Assembly (NCBI GenBank): GCA_016209865.1
Contig: JACQVL010000041.1
Location: forward strand, 1-6,273
Reading direction: 5' to 3'
DNA: 6,273 bases
Source: Candidatus Latescibacterota bacterium
Lineage (GTDB): Bacteria; JAAXHH01; JACQVL01
Position 1 is the stretch's first letter. Each line of letters begins with the position of its first letter. The notes under the pieces are model-generated. The model searched no databases. It was not told where the DNA came from and saw only the letters and a list, made by a program, of their open reading frames with translations. Shown in pieces: positions 1-6,103 of this stretch. The translations under genes and the position numbers were made by a program.

Positions 1-22
1 GATGAAGCCTCTGGAAAAGAGG

Positions 23-51
23 TTGACTTTCGTCCGGACGTACTGTACATA
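23..51 (+). promoter_or_regulatory. Possible sigma70-type promoter ahead of the PKS gene
   Basis: TTGACT at 23-28 matches five of six bases of the -35 consensus. It is followed after 17 bases by TACATA at 46-51, a poor -10 match (three of six). The predicted start would fall near 58-60, leaving a leader of about 35 bases before the PKS start codon. No operator-like palindrome is obvious. The -35 match could be chance, and the upstream gene is not visible, so read-through from outside the window is also possible. Confidence 0.35.
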
Positions 52-84
52 ACAGAGTCGAACCCGCGATGGGTATCTCGAATG

Positions 85-90
85 AAGGAG
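85..90 (+). promoter_or_regulatory. Shine-Dalgarno of the PKS gene
   Basis: AAGGAG lies 4 bases before ATG 95 and 7 bases before ATG 98. The spacing favours the second of the two consecutive ATGs. The difference is a single N-terminal methionine. Confidence 0.8.
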
Positions 91-94
91 CACG

Positions 95-1150
95 ATGATG
101 TCCCGGATCGTGTCCGTCGGCACGGCCGTTCCCCCGTATACGGTAACCCAGCAGGAGGCCAAACAGCTCTGCTACGGGCTGTTTGCCGGGGCGGTCGAGA
201 ACCTGGATGTCCTCATCAGGGTCTTCGATAACGTCCGGATCGAGACCCGCTATATCTCCGCCCCGCTGGAGTGGTTCACGCAGTCCCACGCGTTCCCCGA
301 AAAGAACGCCCTGTACATCGAGCAGGCGTGCAACCTGACCGCCCAGGCGATTCTCCGGTGTCTGGAGCCTGTCGGTCTGACGCCTGCCGATATCGACCAT
401 TTGATCTTCGTCTCCACGACGGGAGTGGCCACTCCCAGCATCGATGCGCGTCTCATCAACCGGCTGCACATGGCTCCCCATGTCAAACGAACCCCGATCT
501 GGGGGCTGGGCTGTGCTGGCGGCGTCGCGGGGCTGGCGCGCGCGGCGGAGTATACTCAGGCCTTCCCGGAGAGTCGAGTCGTCCTTGTCGCCGTTGAATT
601 GTGCACCCTGACTTTCCTCCGGCAGGACCTCTCGAAGAGCAACCTGGTCGCCACGTCGTTGTTCGGAGACGGGGCTGCCGCCGTGCTCGTCGTCGGAGAG
701 CAGACGGAGTGGTCTGGCCCACAGGTGGTCGGCGCCCAGAGCACGATCTGGCCGGATTCCCTGGATGTGATGGGATGGGAGCTGATCGACAGCGGCTTGA
801 AGGTCCTGTTTTCTAAAGACATTCCCGCCATCGTCCGGGCGTCCGTCCACTCGATCGTCGAGGAATTCCTTTCAGACTATCATCTGACACTCCGGGATGT
901 GCCGCATTACATCGCGCATCCGGGCGGAGCGAAGGTCATCGCCGCCTACCAGGAGGCGCTTGGTCTGAACGAGGCGCAGATGAGGCATACCCGGGAGGTC
1001 CTCCGGGATTATGGGAATATGTCGTCCCCGACCGTCCTGTTCGTGCTGCAACGGTTCCTCGACCAGCCCGACTCGCATCACGGCGACTACGGCCTCATCA
1101 CCGCCCTGGGCCCGGGGTTCAGTTCGGAGTTGATGCTTCTCCGATGGTGA
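95..1150 (+). CDS. Type III polyketide synthase (chalcone/stilbene synthase superfamily, BpsA-like)
   Basis: A homodimeric, ACP-independent condensing enzyme. The family loads an acyl-CoA starter on cysteine, extends it with malonyl-CoA, and cyclises the chain to alkylpyrones, alkylresorcinols or related products. The 351 residues are a normal bacterial type III PKS length. The triad is complete: Cys140 in GLGCAGG, His275 in IAHPGG, Asn308 in YGNMSSP. The GDG near 191-193 and the C-terminal ALGPGFSSE (337-345) are also family signatures. The VSTTGVATPSIDARL stretch (106-120) resembles Bacillus BpsA/BcsA and supports a fatty-acyl starter, which is inference. ATG codons lie at 95 and 98. AAGGAG at 85-90 is 4 bases from the first and 7 from the second, so 98 may be the true start (350 residues). 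The membrane methyltransferase gene follows 60 bases downstream, as in the Bacillus bpsA-bpsB pair. No truncation is seen. The class is very certain; the product is not. Confidence 0.96.
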   Translation: MMSRIVSVGTAVPPYTVTQQEAKQLCYGLFAGAVENLDVLIRVFDNVRIETRYISAPLEWFTQSHAFPEKNALYIEQACNLTAQAILRCLEPVGLTPADIDHLIFVSTTGVATPSIDARLINRLHMAPHVKRTPIWGLGCAGGVAGLARAAEYTQAFPESRVVLVAVELCTLTFLRQDLSKSNLVATSLFGDGAAAVLVVGEQTEWSGPQVVGAQSTIWPDSLDVMGWELIDSGLKVLFSKDIPAIVRASVHSIVEEFLSDYHLTLRDVPHYIAHPGGAKVIAAYQEALGLNEAQMRHTREVLRDYGNMSSPTVLFVLQRFLDQPDSHHGDYGLITALGPGFSSELMLLRW

Positions 1151-1154
1151 ATCA

Positions 1155-1200
1155 ATTGCGGATTGAGGAATGCGGATTTCGGATTGGTCAATCCGCAATC
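1155..1200 (+). repeat. Heptamer tandem array with 12-bp inverted repeat (junction 1)
   Basis: From 1155 the sequence reads as successive 7-base units of consensus ATTGCGG: two clear copies (1155-1161, 1162-1168), then two variants (AATGCGG at 1169, ATTTCGG at 1176) and a decayed fifth. The array ends in the reverse complement of its own start: arms 1155-1166 and 1188-1199 are perfect 12-bp complements around a 21-base loop. It starts 4 bases after the PKS stop codon. There is no T-run after the stem, so it is not a canonical intrinsic terminator, but the RNA could fold between the PKS and methyltransferase cistrons. Confidence 0.8.
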
Positions 1201-1204
1201 GAGG
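1201..1204 (+). promoter_or_regulatory. Shine-Dalgarno deciding the GTG start of the methyltransferase gene
   Basis: GAGG (within GAGGTGG, 1201-1207) is placed 6 bases before GTG 1211. This favours that codon over the in-frame TTG at 1163, which lies inside the heptamer array and has no ribosome site at usable spacing. Confidence 0.6.
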
Positions 1205-1210
1205 TGGTTC

Positions 1211-1711
1211 GTGCGTTTCTTCTGGGGATTCCTTCTCTTCCTCATCGTGCAGCGCTTAGTGGAGCTGTGGTTGGCGCGCCGGCATACCGCCCAGGTCGTC
1301 CAGATGGGGGGCTACGAGGTTGGCCGGGAACATTACAAGTGGATCGTTCTGACGCATGTCCTGTTCTTCGTGGGGGTGATGACCGAGGTGACGCTCACCC
1401 GCCGGGGAGTGAGTCTGTACCTCCCGTTCTGGCTCGTCATCTTCGCGCTGGCGCAAGCCGTCCGGTACTGGGCGATCGTATCGCTGGGCCCGTTCTGGAA
1501 TACTCGTATTTACGTCGTGCCCGGTATGGTCCCTCTCACGCGAGGTCCATACCGGTACCTGCGCCATCCCAACTACGCGGTCGTCGTCGTCGAGCTGCTC
1601 GTCGTCCCGTTGATGTTCAACGCGTATGCGACCGCCATCGTCATCTCGCTCCTGAATGCGATCATGCTGTCCGTTCGCATCCGGTGCGAGGAACGAGCGT
1701 TGTACCACTAA
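1211..1711 (+). CDS. Integral-membrane isoprenylcysteine carboxyl methyltransferase-like enzyme (BpsB/YpbQ-like)
   Basis: A small membrane methyltransferase of the ICMT/PEMT type that uses S-adenosylmethionine. About five hydrophobic segments are visible, roughly at residues 3-19, 45-60, 70-90, 122-135 and 138-154. The hallmark GPYRYLRHPNY (112-122), with its RHPNY cofactor-binding core, is followed at the C terminus by RCEERAL (158-164), which carries the conserved acidic pair. In Bacillus the neighbour of the type III PKS BpsA is the homologous BpsB, which methylates alkylpyrones to methyl ethers. The same order here suggests O-methylation of the PKS product at the membrane, which is inference. 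I chose GTG 1211 (166 residues) because GAGG at 1201-1204 is 6 bases upstream and the first helix starts immediately. A TTG at 1163 would add 16 residues encoded wholly by the repeat array. The stop overlaps the next gene's ribosome site. Confidence 0.88.
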   Translation: MRFFWGFLLFLIVQRLVELWLARRHTAQVVQMGGYEVGREHYKWIVLTHVLFFVGVMTEVTLTRRGVSLYLPFWLVIFALAQAVRYWAIVSLGPFWNTRIYVVPGMVPLTRGPYRYLRHPNYAVVVVELLVVPLMFNAYATAIVISLLNAIMLSVRIRCEERALYH

Positions 1712-1716
1712 AGGAG
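1711..1716 (+). promoter_or_regulatory. Shine-Dalgarno overlapping the methyltransferase stop
   Basis: AAGGAG uses the last A of the TAA stop codon (1709-1711) and sits 5 bases before GTG 1722. This fixes the cytidylyltransferase start and suggests translational coupling of the two genes. Confidence 0.8.
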
Positions 1717-1721
1717 TCTCT

Positions 1722-2486
1722 GTGTACGGGATCATCATCGGCGCGGGGCGCGGCCGGCGACTGATGCCCTTGACGGAGGAGCTGCCCAAATGTCTGGCGG
1801 ACATCGGCGGCCGCCGGATTCTTGACTGGGCGCTCCACGCGTTCGCCGACGCCGGGGTCGAGCGGGTGGCGTTCATCGGCGGGTATCAGATCGAGACGGT
1901 CAAGGCACGCTATCCCCATCTCACATTCTACCACAACACGGCGTGGGAGCGGAACAACATCCTGGCCTCCCTCTTCTATGCCGAGCCAGCGATGGATGAC
2001 GGGTTCATCTGTTCGTATGCGGATATTCTTTACCGCCCGTCCATCATCCAGAGGCTCTCGCAGAGCGAGGCAGACATCGCCCTGGCCGTCGATACCGCCT
2101 GGCGCGACCGGTATGCTGGACGGTCTCAGCATCCAGAAAACGACGCGGAGAAGGTGATCGTGGAAGGAGACCGGGTGATCGAGATCGGCCGCCACATCTC
2201 GTCAGAAACGGCGCATGGGGAGTACATCGGGGTGGCGAAGTTCAGCCGGGATGGGGCGCGAGTTCTCCGGGCACACTATCACCGGGTGGCCACTCAGTAT
2301 GACGGACAATCGTTCTGGTCTTCGTCATCCGTCCGCACCGCCTACCTGATCGACCTGTTCCAGGAACTGCTCGACCAGGCTGTCCCGATGCGTGCCGTCC
2401 CGACTGCCGGGGACTACATGGAAATCGACACGACGGAAGATTACGAGATCGCCCAGCGGACGTGGAAACCAACGTTTGAACGTTAA
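1722..2486 (+). CDS. LicC/PntC-like cytidylyltransferase (NTP_transferase family)
   Basis: A GT-A-fold nucleotidyltransferase that condenses an NTP, probably CTP, with a phosphorylated small molecule and releases pyrophosphate. The family includes phosphocholine cytidylyltransferase LicC and 2-aminoethylphosphonate cytidylyltransferase PntC. The N-terminal GAGRGRRL (7-14) is the nucleotide-binding loop, and Lys23 in ELPKCL is the conserved lysine. Asp101 in SYADIL and Asp236 in MEIDTTEDY are the expected metal ligands. NNILASLFYA (78-87) matches the LicC-type subgroup better than the glucose-1-phosphate subgroup. The 254 residues are a usual length. The start is GTG 1722; an upstream reading would overlap the methyltransferase. 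No choline kinase, phosphonate mutase or transferase partner lies in the window, so the substrate is unknown. The last residues, FER, and the stop codon lie within an octamer repeat. Activated headgroup supply for a lipid or polyketide conjugate is speculative. Confidence 0.85.
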   Translation: MYGIIIGAGRGRRLMPLTEELPKCLADIGGRRILDWALHAFADAGVERVAFIGGYQIETVKARYPHLTFYHNTAWERNNILASLFYAEPAMDDGFICSYADILYRPSIIQRLSQSEADIALAVDTAWRDRYAGRSQHPENDAEKVIVEGDRVIEIGRHISSETAHGEYIGVAKFSRDGARVLRAHYHRVATQYDGQSFWSSSSVRTAYLIDLFQELLDQAVPMRAVPTAGDYMEIDTTEDYEIAQRTWKPTFER

Positions 2487-2505
2487 AACATTTGAACGTT
2501 CAAAC
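2472..2505 (+). repeat. Octamer tandem array and nested palindromes at the cytidylyltransferase stop (junction 2)
   Basis: About 4.25 copies of an 8-base unit with consensus ACGTTTGA lie here. The array holds a perfect 11-bp inverted repeat (2474-2484 with 2495-2505, 10-base loop). Inside it is a perfect 14-bp palindrome, TTTGAACGTTCAAA, at 2491-2504. It covers the TAA stop (2484-2486) and ends just before the ribosome site of the next gene. It could act as an operator or RNA hairpin, or simply be one of the repeat arrays found at the wider junctions here. There is no T-tract for termination. Confidence 0.8.
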
Positions 2506-2507
2506 CC

Positions 2508-2511
2508 GGAG
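2508..2511 (+). promoter_or_regulatory. Shine-Dalgarno deciding the MetE-like start
   Basis: GGAG sits 7 bases before ATG 2519, which favours it over the in-frame TTG 2492 inside the repeat array. Confidence 0.65.
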
Positions 2512-2518
2512 TTCCCTT

Positions 2519-3574
2519 ATGCCTCCTCTCTTCCCGACCAGTGTCGTCGGCAGCATGCCCCGGTCTCAGTTCGTGCGAGACCTGCTGGCGCCCGAACGAA
2601 GGTCGGCGCTTTCCGACGAGGAATTTCATCGACAGCTCGACGCCGCAGTGGCGTATATCATCGCCGTCCAGGAGGCGACGGGCATCGACATCATCTCGGA
2701 CGGGGAGTGGCGCCGGCTCTCGTACATCGGGGTGATCGCGGAGATCATGGATGGGTTCGAGCGCACCGTCCAGGACGGCCGGTACTGGCACACCGTCGTC
2801 GCTCCGATGACGCTGGCCGCGCCCGGCCTGATCGCCGAGGAGGCGCGATTCCTGAGGGCGCACACCACCCGGATGACGAAAGTCGCCCTGCCGTCCCCGT
2901 ACCTGCTCGGCCAGCGGATGTGGGACCCGGAGCGCTCCCGGAAAGCGTACCCGACCCGGCAGGCGTTCATGGAGGCGCTCGTGCCCGTCCTGCGCCAGGA
3001 ACTGCTCGCCGTCCGGTCTGCCGGGGTGACGGTCATCCAACTCGATGACCCCCATCTCTGCCTGTTCGTCGACGAACGGGTGCGACAGCAGTACGACGAC
3101 CCCGACCATGAAGCGGATTACTGCGTCGGACTGCTCAACGACATTATCGAGGGGGTTGAGGGGGTGACCTTAGCCATCCACCTCTGCCGGCGGAATCGGG
3201 GACGGGAGGGATGGGTCGGCGAGGGCGGCTACGGGCCGATCATCCCCCAGTTGCGACGGCTCAAGGTGCACCAGTACGTCATGGAGTTCACGATTCCTGC
3301 CGCCGGCGACCTTGCCGTGCTGCGCGAGCTGCCGGGAGACACGACCGTCGGACTGGGGTGCGTCGATTGCCGGAGCGAACATATCGACACGCCGGAGGAG
3401 GTCGCCGGCCGGGTGGAACGGGCGCTCCAGTATCTGCCGCCGGAGCGGGTCGCCCTCAACCCCGACTGCGGGTTCGCGCCGGGCAATGCGGCGGATATTC
3501 CGATCGATGAAGCGTACGCGAAATTGAGAAACGAGGCGCTGGCGGCTGAAATGTTGCGAGAAAAATACGCGTAG
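2519..3574 (+). CDS. Stand-alone MetE-core-type zinc methyltransferase (UROD/MetE-like)
   Basis: A TIM-barrel protein matching the C-terminal catalytic half of cobalamin-independent methionine synthase, without the N-terminal half (351 residues against about 750). Relatives include short archaeal-type MetE, core-MetE enzymes and the epoxyalkane:coenzyme M transferase group. Zinc ligands expected from MetE are all present: His221 and Cys223 in HLC, Glu256 in VMEF, Cys317 in NPDCGF. VGSMPR (10-15), DGEWRR (61-66) and IQLDDP (173-178) are other family landmarks; the last has Asp where MetE usually has Glu. The zinc site implies activation of a thiol for alkyl transfer, but thiol and methyl donor cannot be told. 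ATG 2519 was chosen because GGAG at 2508-2511 is 7 bases upstream. A TTG at 2492 lies within the octamer repeat. The stop overlaps the AGGAGG of the next gene, implying coupling. Confidence 0.88.
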   Translation: MPPLFPTSVVGSMPRSQFVRDLLAPERRSALSDEEFHRQLDAAVAYIIAVQEATGIDIISDGEWRRLSYIGVIAEIMDGFERTVQDGRYWHTVVAPMTLAAPGLIAEEARFLRAHTTRMTKVALPSPYLLGQRMWDPERSRKAYPTRQAFMEALVPVLRQELLAVRSAGVTVIQLDDPHLCLFVDERVRQQYDDPDHEADYCVGLLNDIIEGVEGVTLAIHLCRRNRGREGWVGEGGYGPIIPQLRRLKVHQYVMEFTIPAAGDLAVLRELPGDTTVGLGCVDCRSEHIDTPEEVAGRVERALQYLPPERVALNPDCGFAPGNAADIPIDEAYAKLRNEALAAEMLREKYA

Positions 3575-3578
3575 GAGG
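3573..3578 (+). promoter_or_regulatory. Consensus Shine-Dalgarno overlapping the MetE-like stop
   Basis: AGGAGG begins on the second base of the TAG stop (3572-3574) and ends 5 bases before ATG 3584. It is the strongest ribosome site in the window and indicates tight coupling of the MetE-like and isochorismatase-like genes. Confidence 0.85.
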
Positions 3579-3583
3579 CTCCG

Positions 3584-4378
3584 ATGTCTGACCTGACGCT
3601 CCGTGTCCGGTATTTTCAGGACAGCACCCCGATCGACGTGCCCTGCCGTGAAGAAAACTTCATCCGTCGAGAAATCGAGATGACCCTGCCGGTGGCCTCC
3701 ACTGCGCTGGTGCTGGTGGATGTCTGGAATGTCCATTTCATCGAAAGCTGGATCGAACGGGCGAAAACAGTGACCATCGAGGCGATCGTCCCGGCCCTGC
3801 GAGCGGCCCGCACGGCAGGACTGACGATCATCCACGCGCCCTGTCCGGAAGTCGCCCGCCAGTATCCTCAGACTGAACGCAACCCGCCGGTCGTGGGGGC
3901 GGTCACCCCGTCCGCCGAGCCCGACTGGCCGCCTGCGGCATTCCGGCGGCGTGCAGGCGAGTACGCGGCGTACGCCGGGCCTCGCAATCAACCGCCCAGC
4001 ATCGGAATCCACTGGAATCAGCTCAGCCCACAACTCGGCATGTCGCCCGCCATCGAGGTCCGGGAGGATGATGTCGTCGTGGCGACGGGAGGCCAGTTGC
4101 ACCGCGTCTTAGCCGAACGGGGCATTCTCCACCTCATCTACGCCGGGTTCGCCACGAACTGGTGCGTCTTAGGCCGGGATTACGGGGTTCGCGCGATGGC
4201 GCGTCATGCTTACAACATCATCCTCCTGCGCGACTGCACGACCGGGGTCGAGTTTCCCGACACCCTGCAGAATTGTTTCGTGACGGAGGTTTCCATCCGG
4301 GAGGTGGAGCAGCAGTTCGGGTTCTCCGCGTCGAACGCGGATTTTCTGGCGAGCTGCCGCCGGGCGACTCGCGAGTGA
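3584..4378 (+). CDS. Isochorismatase-fold cysteine hydrolase, canonical lysine absent
   Basis: A Rossmann-like hydrolase of the isochorismatase/nicotinamidase superfamily, 264 residues, with no signal peptide or membrane segment. Typical members use an Asp-Lys-Cys triad to cleave amides, carbamates or vinyl ethers. Asp46 in LVLVDVWN and Cys194 in GFATNWCV fit the first and last members. The cis-peptide-type stretch before the cysteine (AGFATN) and the following RDYG (198-201) are also recognisable. The middle lysine is missing: the segment at 160-185 that normally carries it is short and has none, and the only lysine in the protein is Lys61. The enzyme may use another base, act on another substrate, or be a non-catalytic member. 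Pairing with the MetE-like gene 9 bases upstream suggests a shared step, which is inference. The last Glu codon and TGA stop are formed by the first unit of the GAGTGAA array. Fold assignment is firm, reaction unknown. Confidence 0.88.
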   Translation: MSDLTLRVRYFQDSTPIDVPCREENFIRREIEMTLPVASTALVLVDVWNVHFIESWIERAKTVTIEAIVPALRAARTAGLTIIHAPCPEVARQYPQTERNPPVVGAVTPSAEPDWPPAAFRRRAGEYAAYAGPRNQPPSIGIHWNQLSPQLGMSPAIEVREDDVVVATGGQLHRVLAERGILHLIYAGFATNWCVLGRDYGVRAMARHAYNIILLRDCTTGVEFPDTLQNCFVTEVSIREVEQQFGFSASNADFLASCRRATRE

Positions 4379-4407
4379 AGAGTGAAGAATGATGAGTGAA
4401 GAGTGAA
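4373..4407 (+). repeat. GAGTGAA heptamer array at the hydrolase stop (junction 3)
   Basis: Five consecutive 7-base units: four are GAGTGAA and the central one (4387-4393) is a degenerate GAATGAT. The first unit contributes the final Glu codon and the TGA stop (4376-4378) of the isochorismatase-like gene. The remaining 40 bases before the next start (4408-4447) show no clear promoter, terminator or strong ribosome site. Confidence 0.9.
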
Positions 4408-4447
4408 AAGATAAGCCTGAACACCGACGAGAGCAGAGTATCAGAAT

Positions 4448-6103
4448 ATGGCGGTTGATCGACAAGGAGTACTCATCCAGTCTAACCACTGGCAGTTGTT
4501 CCTCGACGACTATGCCGTGGCCCGCACGACCGGGTTCGACCGCGTCCTCCATCATCCGCATGCGCGGGGGATCGTCATCCCGGCGGACAGACCGTGGGAG
4601 ACGACCGGGGTGGCGCCCATCCTCGTCGACCGGCGGGAGGATGGCTCGTTCTTCGCGTACTACAGCGCGATGTGGTGGGATTGCGACGGGGCGGCGACGC
4701 TGTCAGGAGGCTTCAAACAGGACCGGGCGCACCATATCTTCCACCGGATCGGGTATGCGACGAGTGAGGACGGCATCCACTGGCACAAGCCGAACCTCGG
4801 CCTGGTCGATGCTCCGGCGGGGGTTGACTGGCAGAAACACGCGCCGTTCCCCTCGCCAGCCGGGACGACGCGGGAGAACAACCTCGGCGTCCCGTTCGTC
4901 GTCATCGCGGACCTGGGCCGATACGGTAACATCGCGGACCCGGCCAGACGGTATGCCCTGCGTCTGGCTCCCGACCACTCCGGCCCTGCCGGAGTCGGCG
5001 CGTCCTGGACATCCGCGCCCCGGGGGTACTTCGCCAGTGATCTGCCCGATTTTCTGAACGACCCCCACTGGCGCGAGAAGCTGGTGGATTCCGGGGGACA
5101 GTTCAACCCGCGCCGGCATCTTGTCCATTTCTGGGATGGACTGCATGACGAATGGGTGGCGCTCGAACAGGGCGTCGTGCCCCACTGGTTGCCGTCCCGC
5201 GAGATCGGTCGGTTCGCGTCGAAAGACCTGATCGGCTGGACATCCCAGTCGGTGCTGTATCCCGACGCGGCCGATTCGCACACGCCGCAGTGCTACGACG
5301 AACCGATGAGCCTCACCCCGTTCTGCGCCGAGGGGGTGGTGTTCGGCCTGCTGAGCTGGTTCCATTCGGATCGCACTCATCCCGACGGCGGGCCGAACTC
5401 GGAGGCCTCGCCCGGCCATCCACACCTCTGGCCCTGGTGCCGCAAGGGGACGAACGAGATGCGGATCACCCTCAGCCGCGACGGGGGTATCACGTGGGAC
5501 CGCACGGTCAGCCGCCAGGCATGGATTCCGCACGGGACCGAGCAGGACAGCGACGACCGGCTGGTCATCGGGCCGCTCCCGCCGGTGCGCGTCGGGGATG
5601 AAGACTGGTTCTACGTCGGCGTCATCGACGGCGACCATCTGGCCACCCGGAATACTCCGGAGCAACTCCCGTACTACCACAACCGGACAGCCCGGCACCA
5701 GATCGCCCTGTACGTCCAGAAACACCACCGCTACGTGAGCCTGACGGCGCGCAACCAGCCGGAAGTGCTCATCACCGGGACGATTGTTGTCAACGGCGAC
5801 ACCCTCCAGCTCAATGCAGATGCCAGCCGGGGGGAGGTCCGGGTGGGCATCGCCCTGGCCGACCCGGTCTCAACCTACGATGGGACTACCCTCTCGACGG
5901 CACCTCACCTGTTGCAACATCATCTGTTGCCGGGTTTCACGTTCGATGACTGCGTCCCAATCTACGCCAACAGCGTGGAACAAACGGTGCAGTTCAAAGA
6001 TGGGCGCGACCTGAACCCGCTCCGTGGGAAGACGGTGTGTCTGCTCTTCCGGGTGGTCGACGCCGACCTGTACGGCTTCAGAATAGTGACAAGTGACGAG
6101 TGA
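4448..6103 (+). CDS. Uncharacterised five-bladed beta-propeller protein, GH32/GH43-like
   Basis: 551 residues, apparently a five-bladed propeller of the GH32/GH43/GH68 type with a C-terminal beta-sandwich. Members with this pattern are mostly annotated as hypothetical or putative glycosidases in environmental phyla. Visible landmarks: LFLDDY (17-22); PWE (49-51); GYATSEDGIHWHKP (102-115); SKDLIGW (258-264); and an exact Asp-box SRDGGITW (343-350, pattern SxDxGxTW). The C-terminal part (about 440-546) has GTIVVNGDTLQLNAD, GEVRVGIALAD and LRGKTVCLLFRVVDADLY, resembling the GH32 beta-sandwich module. Catalytic acids cannot be assigned with confidence; Asp20/Asp21 are nucleophile candidates by position. 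No signal peptide or hydrophobic start is present, so it appears cytoplasmic, which is unusual for a polysaccharide-degrading enzyme. ATG 4448 has only a weak purine-rich site (GAGAGCAGAG, 4429-4438), and no better in-frame start was seen. The last residues, VTSDE, come from a repeat array. Confidence 0.85.
   Translation: MAVDRQGVLIQSNHWQLFLDDYAVARTTGFDRVLHHPHARGIVIPADRPWETTGVAPILVDRREDGSFFAYYSAMWWDCDGAATLSGGFKQDRAHHIFHRIGYATSEDGIHWHKPNLGLVDAPAGVDWQKHAPFPSPAGTTRENNLGVPFVVIADLGRYGNIADPARRYALRLAPDHSGPAGVGASWTSAPRGYFASDLPDFLNDPHWREKLVDSGGQFNPRRHLVHFWDGLHDEWVALEQGVVPHWLPSREIGRFASKDLIGWTSQSVLYPDAADSHTPQCYDEPMSLTPFCAEGVVFGLLSWFHSDRTHPDGGPNSEASPGHPHLWPWCRKGTNEMRITLSRDGGITWDRTVSRQAWIPHGTEQDSDDRLVIGPLPPVRVGDEDWFYVGVIDGDHLATRNTPEQLPYYHNRTARHQIALYVQKHHRYVSLTARNQPEVLITGTIVVNGDTLQLNADASRGEVRVGIALADPVSTYDGTTLSTAPHLLQHHLLPGFTFDDCVPIYANSVEQTVQFKDGRDLNPLRGKTVCLLFRVVDADLYGFRIVTSDE

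Noticed and set aside
1-52. Tail of an upstream gene in frame 2 (ending at TAA 50-52)
   Set aside because: At most 16 codons before the stop, no recognisable motif, and it competes with the possible promoter and the open frame 1; it cannot be supported from this window.
1163-1210. N-terminal extension of the methyltransferase from TTG 1163
   Set aside because: The added residues come entirely from the heptamer array and there is no ribosome site at usable spacing. GTG 1211 has GAGG 6 bases upstream.
1656-1721. N-terminal extension of the cytidylyltransferase into the preceding gene
   Set aside because: GTG 1722 has AAGGAG at 5-base spacing and starts directly at the nucleotide-binding strand; the extension overlaps methyltransferase codons.
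1144-1764. 206-codon plus-strand frame over the methyltransferase gene
   Set aside because: The overlapping frame encodes the RHPNY-containing methyltransferase with proper helices; this frame has only low-complexity Arg/Gly/Pro sequence.
2392-3048. 218-codon plus-strand frame overlapping two genes
   Set aside because: Out of frame with the well-supported cytidylyltransferase and MetE-like genes; Arg/Pro/Ala-rich shadow sequence.
3170-4102. 310-codon open frame on the minus strand
   Set aside because: It runs antisense across the MetE-like and isochorismatase-like genes and their junction. It has an Arg/Asp/Gly-rich composition typical of G+C-rich antisense frames and no recognisable motif.
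4703-5728. 341-codon open frame on the minus strand
   Set aside because: Lies wholly inside the propeller gene, which has clear family motifs. The antisense translation shows no domain and is explained by codon bias.
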